The position numbers and the translations under genes were made by a program. Positions 42,001 through 57,000 of a stretch of 64,000 nt of DNA are shown here, piece after piece. Each line of letters opens with the position of its first letter. Positions within the stretch are counted from its first letter, which is position 1. The notes beneath the pieces were generated by a model. The model was not told the origin of the DNA. It saw nothing but the letters and a program-made list of their open reading frames with translations, and did no database searches. This stretch comes from Zygaena filipendulae (Eukaryota > Arthropoda > Insecta > Lepidoptera > Zygaenidae): the NCBI GenBank assembly GCA_907165275.2, contig OU015653.1, forward strand, positions 3,254,001 to 3,318,000. Direction: 5' to 3'.

Positions 42001-45000
42001 AATTAATATAAAAGAAAATTATTTACAAACAATTGAGATTAAAATGAAAGAATTGGAAGGTCAATTTCAAGCAATGAACAGTTCTTCTAACCAACAGGTT
42101 TCAGGTAAACTGAGAGAAAAATCCTCGATCAATACTCAATGTTCAGAACTAAACATACAGGATAAAATGGAAGGCAAATTTTTAAAATCAAATTATTATA
42201 GCCTAGAAAATAATGCCGAAAGACTAGTATCAAAATTACCCATCAACAAAAATGAAAATGGAGTGCCTCCAAGTCTTTTAACAATTTGTGTGAATAAGAT
42301 TATTGACACCCTGCAAGTAAATGTCGATGATAGTTCTTCTGCTATTCATTCTAATTCAGAATTAAGCCTAGATAGTAATGAAACAAAATGTCAATGTAAA
42401 ACGCTGTTATCGGAATTGCAATTTTCTAAAAATGAAAACGTCAAACTAAAATCTATTATGAAAGAGTTGGAGGCCGTCAATCAGCATCTTTTGAAGGAGC
42501 AAGAAGAAATTCGTGAAGAAATACATCAGCTTTTAGAACCTGCTAATGAGTTACAAAAGAAAATACAAAATCACAAAACACACTTACACACTCTCACGGC
42601 TACCACTTACACAGAAAACAAGTTATTGAAGTCTAAAGTAAAAGTATTGCAACATTACAATAATCGTATTCATAATGTTTCCCAGAAAGAAATACCTATT
42701 ATTAAGAGCCAATTGCAAGTACTTATGGCCATACTGCAACAAGATCCTTCGATAAAAGTTGACAAACAAAATGAAGGCTTCAAAAGATATTCACTGCCAG
42801 ATGTTTTAGAAAAACATTCAAAGAATATTAGCGTTACAAATGAATCTGTTTTGGATGGTGATCTGTTAATGTTAGACACCAATGTTACTATTGCTACTTC
42901 AGCCAATACTACACTAACGGGTCATGAACAGACGTGCATGGACTTACATCAAATAAATTTAGATAATGATGTTTACGATATTAATGATGACGCTCTTAAT
43001 TTAACTCTGGAAACATTAAAACAAAACTATCAGGAGTTGTTAGAAAAATTAAAACATTTACCAGAAGAACATAATACATTAAGAGATCAAGTTGTGAATG
43101 AAAATACTAAATTGAAAGAACAAATTGTCGAGATCTCTGATGCTAGAAATACAATTTTCAATGAAAATATTAAACTAAAGGAGCAGATTATTGAATACGC
43201 TGATACAAAGAATGCAATTATCAATGAAAATCTTAAATTGAAGGAAAAGATTATTGAATACTCTGATGCGAAAAATGAGATCGTCAGTGAAAATCTTAAA
43301 TTGAAGGATCAAATAACTGAATATTCCAAATCAAAAACACCTAACTCTAGTAAAAAAGATGCTCAAGTAAGTCCTATGAAATTGCTAACTAGTCCCAAGA
43401 AAAAACTTTCAATAACACCAAAAGATTATAAGTTTAGAAACCACTCAACAACAACTCATGAAAAGTTAGAAGAAGAAATTGCAGCATTGTCTAAAAAACT
43501 CTCGGAAGTAACTGCTCAAAATGAAAGTATTAAAAAAAAATATGAAGATCTCAAACTAGAAGTTCCTGCTACAGACGTATTGATTAAAAAAATAACAATT
43601 TTTAAAAAAGAATTGAATAGCAAAGTAGCCGAAATTGAAAAACTTACAAATACTTTAAATAAAAAGAATGTCGAATTTAATCAAATGCGGGAAGAAAATG
43701 ACACACTGTCCACTCAAATAATGGAAAATATTATGGAGTCGGATGACCTTAGAAAAGAAGTTGATGCCTTAAAGGATACGAATTCTGAACTTATTCAAAA
43801 ATGTAACAAATTAGAACAGTTAGTAAACTCGGGCTGTCCTAAATGCGCATTTAAGGATGAACCCCAACTTTCTTCGAATTGTAAAGAAAATTCTGAAGTT
43901 CGTTCTAAATTAAATAGAAGTCACAGTGATTCGGAGAGCTCATCGACGCATAATAAAATATCGACTTTGCAAAACGAATTACATGCGAGCAGGGAAGACT
44001 GTAAAATATTGACTCAAGAAGTTGCCACCATTAAAAATCACTTGGAACGCAGCAGTGTTTCGATGACTATGGATCTAGATGAAAGTATTACATCGTCTGA
44101 TGACCATATTGATCCCTGTACAAAGTCACTTAACATGGAAAATATACCTGAAGAAAATCCATTAGACGTTTATAATTTCGATAAGATCGAATGTTACAAT
44201 TATTATTTAGAGAAAACTGGTGCAACCAACAAAAATGACAACTTTAATGGCAAAATTATTGATGTTATAGAATTGCTATATAATAACCTTATTAACAAAC
44301 ACAACAACGAAGTTGAGAACTTAGTTAATAAACTGAGAGATTTTGAAGAAGACAGACAAAAGTTACAAAAAAGTGTCGATGATGGCTTAGAAATGTACAA
44401 AGTAATGTGTAAAGAAGTAGAAACAAAAAATATAAGTCTTGATAGTGTGTCAAAAACTGTATCCACACTAAAAGATCGTACTGAAGAACTTGCTGGTATG
44501 GTGAATAATTATGATAATGCTAATTCAATCATAATGTTCAGAGAAAATCTTCTGAAAACATTAGATATGGATTTTAATTTATCGACTGTGAAAATATTTG
44601 AATCCATTGTTAACAATATTACTTCAAAACATAATAAAGATTTGACCGAAATTAATGATAAAAATACTAATTTACAAGAACATATCGTAAAACTTAATGA
44701 ACAGCTTAATAACGTCAATCAAAACTTGTCAGAGATGAAAAGTCAGATGACTGAAAGAGAGAGAGAATACATGTTGCTTATAGCTAAAAACGAAATGATC
44801 CATCAAATTAGCAATGCGGTCACTTTAGATATTGTTAGAAAAGAGCAAGAATTAAAAGAAACTATTACTAAAGGATATAAAAATGTTATAGATCTAAACA
44901 TTTTGACTCCCAATGACGTCAATTTAAATTTATCTTGTAAGGAAAGTTTAAACTTGTTCTTTGATAGTCTTGTAGCTAAACATAATCATCCCGCAATCAA

Positions 45001-48000
45001 AAAAGAAAGAGAAAATCTTATATCGGAAGTAAACAGTTTGAAAATAATTTTGGAACAAAAAGATAAAGCGCTAGATATGATTAAGGCAGAAAATGAAAAA
45101 ATTCAAAATGAAAATAAATCGCTAGAGTTACTAAAGTTGGAATACGATAAAATGCAAAACCTAAAAAAAGATCATGAAACTTTAGTTGCTGAAAACAAAA
45201 AACTAAGAGACCTAAACAATAATATCATCCATGAATTGACTGAAAAAGAAAACAATTTCCAAGAACAAGTATTATTATACGAAAAACTTCAGAGAAACTA
45301 TGAGGAAAAAATTGCTGAGAATAATATAAATATTGCGAAATGGTCTCAAGATTTAAATATATTGAAGGAAACAATACAAGATAAACAATCCATAATTGTC
45401 GATCTAGAAAAACAATTAGGAAATAATAAAAATAGCAATAATGAAGAAGAAACATATAAGCCTGAATACTCGGAAACTATAAGAACACTGCAGAAGGAAA
45501 TAGATGAATTGAAATCTATAAACAGCAAAGTAATAGAAGAGAAAGAAAAATACGTGACCGAGTTAGAAAACGCCAACGTTACCATTAAACAGAAAATAAA
45601 AGAACTAGACGACATGACCGCAGACTATTTAATAATAAAAGTGTCAGTAACTGATAACGTTGAAGAGATCGAGAGATTAAAACAAGAAATACAGAAGATT
45701 TTGCGAAAGAATATAGAATACAAAGTCCGAGCGGACAAATTGGAAAAGGAGAGTGGGCGTACCGAGACCACAATTAAAACTCTTGAGAAAACCGTTCAGT
45801 TGCAAACCAGCTTGGTGATGAAGTGAGTAAAATGATTATTTTTGATACCGAATTCATAATAAAAGTTCTGGATTCGAACCCAACTTGTGTAAATATATGA
45901 AGTTGCTTCTATACTATCTGAATTTTTTATATTGTATCTGGGTCCAGACGATCTAATTTTGCACTCTGTTGAATGAATTTGTTACAACTGTTTTCATTAT
46001 ATCTCGCGTCTCTGAAATCCTAAGTAGTGTTACTTATATGTATCTTTTAAAGTTATACTCACTGAATTTCAAAACAAATTCCATCAATTCTTAGGAGGAA
46101 AGTACTATTTTTACGTAAAAATTGTTACGTAGGCAGCTGAAGGGGTACCATGTGCCTAATATTTTGCCAGTTTAACCAAAGAGACGCCATAAGCGCAACA
46201 TGATGAACAAAAGAGTCTTCTAATAGGGGGAGGATCTCATTGGTCTTAACTAAGCAAGCCCATAAGTAATCTATACTATAATAAAAGAGTAGAATCCGCG
46301 ATTTACCTTTACCAAGCCAAAAAAGAAGTTTTCAAATTTCTTTTCTGTCTGTCTGTCTGTCTGTCTGTTCACGATAATCTCCGAATCTACTGAACGGATT
46401 GTCATGCGGTTTTCACAGGTAGATTAAGCTTAGCCTGTAGCTACATATAGGCTTTGTTTCATTTAAATCGGATGTCGGGAAAACAAGTTGTTGTATAAAA
46501 ACGTATCACGCGGGTGAAACCGCAGGGCACAGCTAGTACACAATATATGACGACGTGCTCTCGAACTTTTGGCAGAGGGTATCGTCCGTTGATGGCGTCT
46601 CTTTTTTTTTTCCTAAAAACTTTTGTGTTCAACACAGAGCTAGGAAGGAAAGAGATGATACGATAAAAGAGATTGAAACTAAAATGGAAGAGTTGAGAAA
46701 AAGTTACGAAGATCTACAGAAAGAATGTGAGACGCTGAAAGATAATTATAGCAAGGCGCTGGAGGAACTAGAAAAAGCGGCGTCCATGAAGGAGGATTTG
46801 GAGGCATCTCAAGAAGAAGTACAGAAATTGAAGTCTATCAAACAATCTTTGCAGGTCAGTATCTGTGATTCTTACACACTTGCAATTTCCAGGAAATATC
46901 GCTTACGCTAACCATTTCTTACAAAAAAATCGAATTTACGCGGATGAATGACCTTTAGTTTCTCAGTTTTATGAAATTTTATTAGATAGTTATATGTTTT
47001 TTTTGTCATTTGCATCGGGACGAGAATCGAAGAATCAAATACTGGGGTTCTGTTAATAAATTCCTTGTTGAACCACACCAACCAACCATAATATTATTAT
47101 CAACGTACACAAGTCACAACACATTCTTATTTAGCAAAAAAATTTTAGTGTCTCAGTCACCTCACAACAGTTTACAACCGCGTGGCAGGATCCATGTACC
47201 TATATTATTATTTTCTTTCTGTATAGACAGCCGATCTTATCGGCTTTCCTTGACTTAGGAAGTAGTAGTTATCTACTTTTTAAATTATGCAAGTTACAAA
47301 AGTTAATAAAAAAAAATTATAATATCCAGACGCGCATATCCGAGTTGGAGTTGGAAGCGATCAGCAAGCCTCGCGTTTCGCTGGACGCCATGGCGAACAG
47401 CCGCCGCCGCCGTCAGAGCATTTACGACTCTAAACGCACGCTCTCCGAAGACAAGAAAGATGATGGTTAGTCAATAGCGATAATAATATCACTTACACAA
47501 CCGTTATAAGGATTTTGGTTTCAATGTACCTAAATAGCCAAAAAGTATGGGCTGTAAACAAGGACCGTTCAAATTATCGTGGTGCAAGTCAAAAAAAACA
47601 ATGTTTTTCATTTTCATCGTTCAGTGTGGTCTCTGACCCTTTGATCTAATACTAAATAGAAAAGAGAACTTCTAAGTTTTCACATTTTATATATTATGTA
47701 TTCAGTTTGTTTATAAGTTATATTTTTGCAGAACAAAAAATAGATGCTGTATTTGCTTCCCGCGCATCGAAACCTGACGATATGTTTATGGATGTCGACG
47801 ATGATGACCACTGCTCCGACAGAAGCACTCCTATCCAGCTCAACAGAGGGTAATGTTCAGTTTTAAAAATTCAAATGAGTGCGGACGTGATAATGTTCAA
47901 GCGTTATTATTACTAAAATGAATAAATAATTTTCTTTACGTTGCAGACGAGACAGTTTGTCTTCGCAGCCAAGGGACCAGGTAATTTTATTTTGTTTTTG

Positions 48001-51000
48001 TTTTTTCATAAAATTCTTGAGCAGAGTTTTTGGAAACTAGACGTGTTATGAACTCTTTTTGTTTTATATGTTTAATGTACAATAGAGCGACCGGGAGGAG
48101 GAGCCGTCGTCGCGGCCCGGCAGCGTGGCGGCCACCAGGCGCCGCCGGCAGAGCAGCCACGACATGCGCCGCAGCGTGACGCGCCTCACGCCCGACCCGA
48201 GTGCGTATCACCAGACCCATTGAGCAAATAATCGCTGAACCAATTTATGAAAGCATTTTATGCCAACCTTACCTATGTAATATATGATGCGGTCGTAGAG
48301 ATTTGGTTAAGTATTCCAAAGTTGGTAAAGAAGTTCGTGCATAAATGGACATAGATAAGCAATAATGTGTTAACCCACATTGGAGAAATTTTGAATAAAT
48401 CGTGTTTTAAAATCGTGATTTTGTTTCAGCATTTTTTTATTTTTAAATGTTTTTTGGTATTTAAACAATGTAATAAGGTAAACATATAATTAAAAAACGC
48501 TTCATAACTCTCAATAAAGCGTTTTAAACCAATAACTTAATATTGTGGGTTAACATGTTATTGCTTATCTGCGTCCAAATACATAGTAGCTTCAAGGGAG
48601 TGTCGCTGGGCTCACCAGACCGGCGACACTCCATAGTCCATACAAATGAACTGATTCCAGTACTCTCCCACAAGTGAACACGGCCGGCTTGTACACGTGT
48701 ACACGTGGTGTGCGCGTGTGCGTATCGTAAGGTTGACAGCGAGCTGACAGTGACTGTCGACTGTCAGTTACAGCGATGATAGCTCAGTGGTTGGTGCGTT
48801 CGGATCAAACGCCGCTAGGCGTAGGTTCAAACCCTAACAATGAGCTTGAGCTGTCGGTAAAGGAAAACATCGTGAGGAAACCATAGCATGGTGGTAGGGC
48901 GCTCTCTAGTGCGCGGCTGGCTAGCTACCACCTTCAAGTTGCAAATCTGTCGCCAAGCACCTAACGGTGTGTTCCGGCAGCCCCACTTGAAAGCCAGTTC
49001 CCATCCCCATTCCAGGTCGGCAACGCACCTGCAAGCCTTCTGGTGTTGCAGATGTCTATGGGCGGCGGTAATCACTTACCATCAGGTGTAACCACTTGCC
49101 CGTTTGCCCCCTATGACATAAAAAAAAAGTAATTAATTGTCACATGTAGACTCTACATATTGTAACAAACTTTCCTCTGAATTTACCAAGAAAATTTCGT
49201 GGGTTATGAGAAGGCATGAAATTGGGACGCACAACCCGTAGATCCCCTGGTGGGTCCACGGGGGATTTTTATTCTTCGTAGACCCCCTCGACATAGGTGG
49301 GAGGCGGTGTCGCTTATTTATATAATCTCTATTCTCTGAAAAAATATTGGAGATGTGTATTTTTTTTTACATAAGAAAAAATTAACAGCGATACATTGAA
49401 TCATTTTTGCGCATCGACCGAATTAATGGCGTGCGAAAACGATTACGTTTATTTTTAAACTTTCGCAGATACTGTGTCGCCGAGTCATCACCGTGATGAT
49501 CTAAACAAATCACAGGAAGAAAAGTCGAAGGATAGGTATGTATCATTGTTATACTGTTGCCATTGTAAATCTTAATCTAGTCTAGTCTAGACATCTAGAC
49601 ATATAAATATAATTGAAGTGTCTGTTTATAATTTCAAATTAACAGCTTTTCACTAAATGCATACGAAAGTATGATTATACGGTAATACGGTACTAACATC
49701 AAATAAACAATTTTTAAATTTTTTCTGTCTGTCTGTAGGTCTGTCTATCTGTCTGTTTGTTCCGGGTGATCTCTGAAACGGCCGGACCGATTTAACGTGA
49801 CTTTCACTGGCAGATAGCTGATGTTATAAGGAGTAACTTAGGCTACTTTTTATCCCGGAATTCTTGCGGGATCTCTGAAATTACCACGGGTGAAACCGCG
49901 GGGAACAGCTAGTAATATATAAAAATCAATGTCTGCTTGTACGTATTTGATGCGGTGCCGAAACTATTAAACTGATTTTAAAAATGCGTTTAGTGACGGG
50001 AACTTGCAGTACTTATACCTGAGTGACATCGGATACTTTTGATAGCTGTTATCCGCGGTTTCACAGAAATTCCGGGATAAATGAAAAAAAAACCCTATAT
50101 ACTTCTCTGTACCCCTGTATGCTTTGCTTATTTTCGATGACATAGGGGATGGGCGGATTTGACTATCCAAATTCCGAACCCCCATCCCACGTCGGACGTC
50201 ATCATTATTTATCTGTTTATTTTTATGGATTTCATGAACCAATAAAAGAAACCAGAACAGATTACAAGAATGTGAAGTACATAGTACCTAAATAAAATTA
50301 CGAAAACTTATTAGGTATAAAAAGTTTATAAAAATGCTTTTTCATCAACTAAGTACACTAGTCACCAATCAAAGAGTACCTATAATGACTTCACCAATGA
50401 TATTCATTCTCTCTAACTACACTAGCGCTGTATTGATTTGTAATTTGCTGCCTACAGCTGGACACTTTCAGCTTGTTCCCCGTATAAGATGGTGCTACTT
50501 ACCTCTACCCTCCATAGCTGGTGTTATACATATAATTTTTTATTATTATTCATTTATTTTTCTGTACTGTAACTAGTGTTACACTTTTTATTAAATGCAT
50601 TTAATTTAATATCTCCATACTTCGCCCGGTAGCCTGGAAGGGATCGCTTTAATTATATAGTGATAAGGCCGCCATTTGGAGCCACTTAATACTTTCTGTT
50701 TCTACATTTTTTTTTATTGCACTGTTTGTGGTGTTCAATAAAGTGTTTTTCATTTCATTATTATTATTATCTGACGATCACCTTTACTCAAATTTTATGT
50801 ACGTATATTAACCGAATCTTTTTTGTAAAAGTGAAATAAATAAATATAAATCTATGAATCTCGGTAATTTTCCTTTTTTTTTTAATAATAGAAAAGATGC
50901 CAGCAGCGAGTCGGAGCTGTCCGTCCAGCTGGCGGCGTGCTCGCGCGAGCTGGCGGAGCTGCGCGAGCGGTACCGCGAGGTGGACGAGGAGTGCGAGATC

Positions 51001-54000
51001 TGCGCGCAGTACCTCGCCGAGCGCGACCGGCAGTGCGTGCGCCTCACCCGGGAGAAGGCCGAGCTCGAGGTTAGAATAAACAGAGCTAATAAATTAACTA
51101 GAGATGACATGTAGGCGGGGCAGGCGCGCCACTGCACCGTTGCAAAGGAAGTTAGAGCAAATGCTCTAATTTGCCCAAAACTGCTTTTGCTAGTATCCCA
51201 AGTAAATATATTTTCCACGATATTTCCAAAACTGGTAAATTTTGAAAACAGGGACTAAGTAAAAACATAAACATAAAGCTATATTACTACATACATATTA
51301 TACTACTAGTTGTGCCCCGCGGATTCACCCGGGGAAATTTCAGAGTTCCCGTGGGAATTCCGGGATAAAAAGTACCCTACGTGTTAATCTGATGTATAAG
51401 CTATATTATTGTAAAGTTTCATTTAAATCCATCCAGTAGTTTTTGCGTGAAAGAGTGACAAACATCCATCCATCCATCCATACGTATTAAGTAGGATAGA
51501 TATGTATATAAACACGCTCAGACTGGAAAGTGGAACCCTGAGTTCACCACACAAAGTCCACCGGGAATCGGACCCGGAACCTCTTGATTAGCGGGTAGGC
51601 GTAGGCATGGTGACCTACTGCGTTAATCGGGTCGTCGTTCTTTTTTTTCATTTATTTATCCACAAATATACAAAGTAACTTAAATATAGGTACATAGTAT
51701 ATCTCGCCAACATTTAAACCAGCCCGGCGACACTCCATACAAATGAACTGAGTCAAGGACTCTGCCGCAAGTGAACACGGCTGACTTGTACATGTGTACG
51801 CGTGGTGTGCGCGTGTGCGTGTCTTAAGGTTGACAGCGAGCTGACAGTAAAATTGCTGTGGTTTGTGGTATTCAATAAAAAGTTTATCATTATTATTGAG
51901 CACTGTATTTTTGAATTGCTCTTTATTACAGCGCCACGTAGAACAGCTGACTGAGAAATTGCAATTGTATGGTTATCCGGGCAAAAACAAACCGGGGACG
52001 TGCACCTATGCACACGCCGGAGTCAACACTGACGAAGGTAAGTTATAGGGAACACCCGTGACATACAGATGATACAGATTATGCTTTTTTATATAATCTC
52101 TATCCTTTGATATTGCCGACACACACACTGCAACAACAGCCTACACCGCATCACCTCTAGGCTCGCCTGTAGTCTGTACGGGGGGAGGGAGGGGAGGCTG
52201 TCTTCCTTGCGTAGTAATCTATATATAAATATAAATAATGAATAAATAAATAATGAATAATCCTGAATGACTGATAGATCAACGCATGGCCTAAACCGCT
52301 GATCGTTTGAAACTTGGAGGGTGTGTTCTTTGTATGACGTAGAAAGGATTTCTTCGAAATTATCGCGGGTGAAACCGTGCGGGACAGCTAGTCTATACAT
52401 ATAAAATGCTTTGTCCTGAATGACTGATGGATCTTCGCACAGCCTAACCGCTGATCGTAGAGACCTGAAACTTGGAGGGTGTGTTCTTTGTATGACGTTG
52501 GCATCCGATAACACAGGATTTTTGAAAATTCAACCTCCAAAAGGGGTTGCAAAGTTTGTTTGGAACAATTCCGCGGGAACTTCGAAATTATCGCGGGTGA
52601 AACCGCGGGGGTCAGCTAGTACCTAACTAATATAGTTTGACGCTTGCGTACAACAGACTGGACGCACCTCCACGCGGTGGTGGTGGATCGCATGTCGTAC
52701 GACGCCGAGCTCGAGAGGAACAGGACGCTGACGAAGGCGCTGGACCAGTTCCGCGCCAAGAACCACGACCTCAAGGCGACCGTCGCCGAGCTGCAGGCGG
52801 CGCTGGAGCTCCGCGCGCAGAATGACAACAACAGGATTGATGTCGCGTGAGTTGAAATTACAATTAAATGCTATAAATCTATACGTACACTAGCTGTGCC
52901 CAGCGGTTTCACCCGCATGAGTTTCGGAATTCCCGCAGGAACTCCCTTTAGGGGGATGAAAAATAGATAGTAGCCGATTCTCAGGCTTACTGAATATGCA
53001 TAAAAAATTTCATGAGAATCGGTCAAGCCGTTTCGGAGGAGTATGGAAACGAACATTGTGACACGAGAATTTTATATATTAGAAGATGATATGATATAAC
53101 ATGGTGTAATTTTAAACGAGGCACCATTGATATATTAAAAAAACCCTAGATGCACAGTCTCGAACAAAAGTAATACTCGGAATTGTACCCAAACACTTGA
53201 CAATTCTACATAAGTACCTAGTTATACTATAAACAATATTTTTTGCAAAATCAACTTTACGCAGATCGATTAAAGTTGTTTTTACACAGCAATCTCGTCT
53301 GCAGAGGCGTGGTCTAGTCAAGGCCGAAGTCGTGCTTTATTCTACGTTAAAAACCTGTAAGTCCGCCAAATAGGCGGCGCTTACGACGTTCTGGCCGCGA
53401 GGTTTTTATCACTGCCCAACACTGCGGTGACACTGTGCTCCCAACTGAAGTATCACTCGCTATAAGCTGAATTTTAGCTGGAATACATCGTGTTGCATAT
53501 AGCTATAATGTCCTACCTAGGTTAATATATATGTGTACTTCGGACGATCTTTTCCTAGGAAGTTTGTATTGAATGCGATACCCATGGTGTGGTATATCAA
53601 TGATTAAGACTTAAAAACAACAAAAACAAATCAATAAGCACTTCTACTTACCGAAAATACGATATCCCATCCTTTTTATACGTTCTCGACATGGACCAAT
53701 AAACTAGTTTAATTCGTCCATGGTTCTCGACGAAATATTTTCACAATTTTCGGCATTTTTGACAAGCGTGCAGTGACGCGGTCGACGCTAGACTATTTGA
53801 AATGAGTGCACAATTTCGAATTATGCACTCATTTTAGGGGGACGTTTTTGAGACGCTCAATGTGTATCTTGGGTTTTTTTAATATATCAATGGGAGGCAC
53901 TTAGACAAACCCTTGATAAATGTAAAAATATCAAAATGTTGACTTAGCTGTAAGTTTTCCGAACACTAATAAAAATCAAAATATTATGTGTGTAGAAAAT

Positions 54001-57000
54001 ACTGATAAATCACAGAGAAAAGGTGAATTTACGCGGGTGAGTGGCATTTGATTTGACAGCGCGTCGTTTTTATTTACGTCAATAATTAATATTGGATTAT
54101 TTTATGTTAGAGAGACGTGAATAGAATACCGTCCTTCATTGGGGATGTGGACTACTTTTGAAAATCAAAATTCTAATTAGTCCGTCGTCAGTTAGAAAAT
54201 AAAAAAACAATAGACACGTATTTTTTGTTTTTTTTAATAAATTAAAATATACAGACATAAAGCGCATTAAAGTTTAAGGTGAAGGGGTCGTGACGTCACT
54301 AACCGCTAAAACCGCCATTCAAACTGTCAGAATAGTGACGTCACGCGAAATTTCAACTGAATATATGGCCGTTATTTTTTGATTACGTAAATAAAGAAAA
54401 AATACGTGTCCAATATTTTTTGATAATCTACCTACAAGACGGACTAAAAAATAAAAATTAGTCAACATGCCCATTCGTCCCTGGTTTGGCCTCACACCCT
54501 GTATAAAGAATCTCCCACTCTGACTTATCAACGTCCATTTGTAAATTCTTGTTAAATTACCATACCTACATAATTATTATATTAAGCTCTTCACTCACCG
54601 TTGAGGGCGCTTCGAGCCCTTTAATCCTTTTTCTTTAGCTTCCCTCTTGATTACAGCGAGTACGAAGCGAAGAAGAAGGAGTTACACGCCTGCAGGAAAG
54701 AATTGCACACGTGCAAAGAGCAATTGGCGGCTCTACGTAACGAATGCACAGAACTGCAAGATTTACGTAACAAATGTAAACAGTTGGACGAAATACGTAA
54801 TAAGTGTGAGAAGGAATTGGACGAGTTGCGCACGAGATGTAAGGAGTTGGATGAAGAATGTGACATCTGCGGGGAGTACCTGCGAGAGAGGGACGAGCAG
54901 ATATGTCGGCTGAAACAGACCAATACAGCGTTGCAGGTGAGCTCATGGTGTTGACTGAACCTATCGGACTGTACGTATAAAATTACCGCCGAAACCTCTC
55001 ATGAACAAAGTTAACACTGATGATGAAATGATTTTTAAATCGACTGAGTCCGTTAGTAATAATTCGTCTGATTATATGTATATACAAAACTTGTTACATT
55101 TTTTAAACTTACTAGGTTAACCCTTAAATAATGAGAACCGCCTATTGTTACACTTTATAGTAAAATTGTTTTTTTTTTTATGTTTCTCTTATGTTGAATA
55201 TAGTGTTATCTATCTATCTATTGCAAAATCGGCGCTTAGTGACTTGTCTGTCAATAGGCTAAAGTGAAGGAGGTCGCGGATGAGTCGTCGGTTTGCGGGC
55301 TGACGTCGTCGCGCAAGAAGCGGCAGAGCGTGCACGATCAGAACCGCGAGCAGCCGCCCGCCGACCGAGCATACTCGCCCGCCGACCGAGCGCACTCGCT
55401 CGCCGACCGAGCGCACTCGCCCGCCGATCGAGCGCACGTCGCCCAGCTGAGGAAGGTCAGTCTCATCTGCACCTACCACATCGCTACACGCACGCTTTAG
55501 GGGACATCCATAAAGTACGTCACACGTCCCTAGTGTGACGTCACAATTGTAATTTTAAATCTTGAAATTAGGAAATTAAAACAGCAATTCCGACAAAACA
55601 ATTTAAATCTTAGTTCCCCAACAAAACAATTTTAACCTTATGCCCATACGTATAGAGTTGGAAATATTTTGAATTTTTTCTATAATAGTTCAAATTTGAC
55701 ATTTTAATACTTAGATTTATAACATTTTGAAATGTAAAAATTTTGAAATCCAAGTCATTAGTTAGATCATGGTTTTGAGAAACCAACTGTCATTTTACGG
55801 CTACGATTCGTTTTTAGAACCTACAATCATTTTTGAAGATAGGATGTTTTGTTTTTGTAAGTAAGATAATTTTTTAAATTATGCCCTGTTGGTTGTAATC
55901 GTTTTATTTCCTTATCACTAAAGGTATAATTTGTTAAAGCATTTTAAATATTGGTTTATTTATAAAAGGCAACTGCAAGAACCTGGATCAATTGTTTATT
56001 TTAGATATAGATTTTATCTTAATTCCTCCTTGCTGTGTTGTTGTATTTTTTTAATAGATAAATATAGGTATTTGCAATTGAAATTCTATTTATTAATTTA
56101 CTTACTATTAATTGATAATAATAGAATAAATTTTAAAATACCAAATACTTCCTACTTTCCCATGCAGGGAAATAAATTTTGTATGCATCAAATTTCAGTG
56201 TTTTTCTCACTGAAATCGGTCATATTCAATAGATTTATTTATACGATAATCACTAATTAGTGCTATAGCAATAGGTATCTAAAAAATAACATAAGTAAAA
56301 TAGATAATAAATAAGAATTAAATTGTAAATACTAACTCCACTATTTCGAGATATAACTCCTCTCTTACCTGGGCCCTGCCTTTATTTTACGGCTTTGTTT
56401 TTTTAGGATACAATTTTACATCGCGGTTTTTGTGTAAAACCATTAAGCATTTGGTTGTCTCCAGGCTATGGAGTCGCTGTCGCAACAGAAGTCTGCGCTG
56501 GAGCAGCAGCTCATGTCGCTGTCGGCCACCGCGGCTGTTCCGCATCCCACCCTCTACGTCGCGACAGGCAGCGGCATCGTGCAGGTACATACCATAATTA
56601 CGTTCCATTTTACTGAAATTAAGTTTTTTGATATATTTTTCTAACACCGGTCCCACACACAACTTCCTCGCGTCTGGTCAAAATTATTGTACTGAATTTT
56701 TTACTAGTGGCAACTCTGTGGCATTTTATAAAAGAATATTTATCTTTTATTTATTTAAAACATAAATAAATTCTGTCTACAGCTCTCTGTCACCTTAAGT
56801 TTGCCTAGGAAAGCTTGCCACTAGCAATTTGGCCGCCTTTTTCCGTATCTTTTCTTTTTCTCTTATTTTTTATGTTTCTTTTGGGGCAATACAGTATATT
56901 TGAATTTGAAAAAAGACATTCCAAACTACACGACGCCGACGCTCAAGTATTTTGACAGATTAGCTAGACCAAACGCTACAAGGGCTGCCAACTAGTGAAC

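Noticed and set aside
39787..45773. Many minus-strand frames of 60-127 codons under the CENP-E giant exon
   Set aside because: They are shadows caused by the low stop frequency opposite a Lys/Glu-rich coiled-coil exon.
48771..48845. A tRNA gene
   Set aside because: A and B boxes are present but the arms do not fold into a full cloverleaf, and the sequence continues into a SINE body with an A-rich tail.
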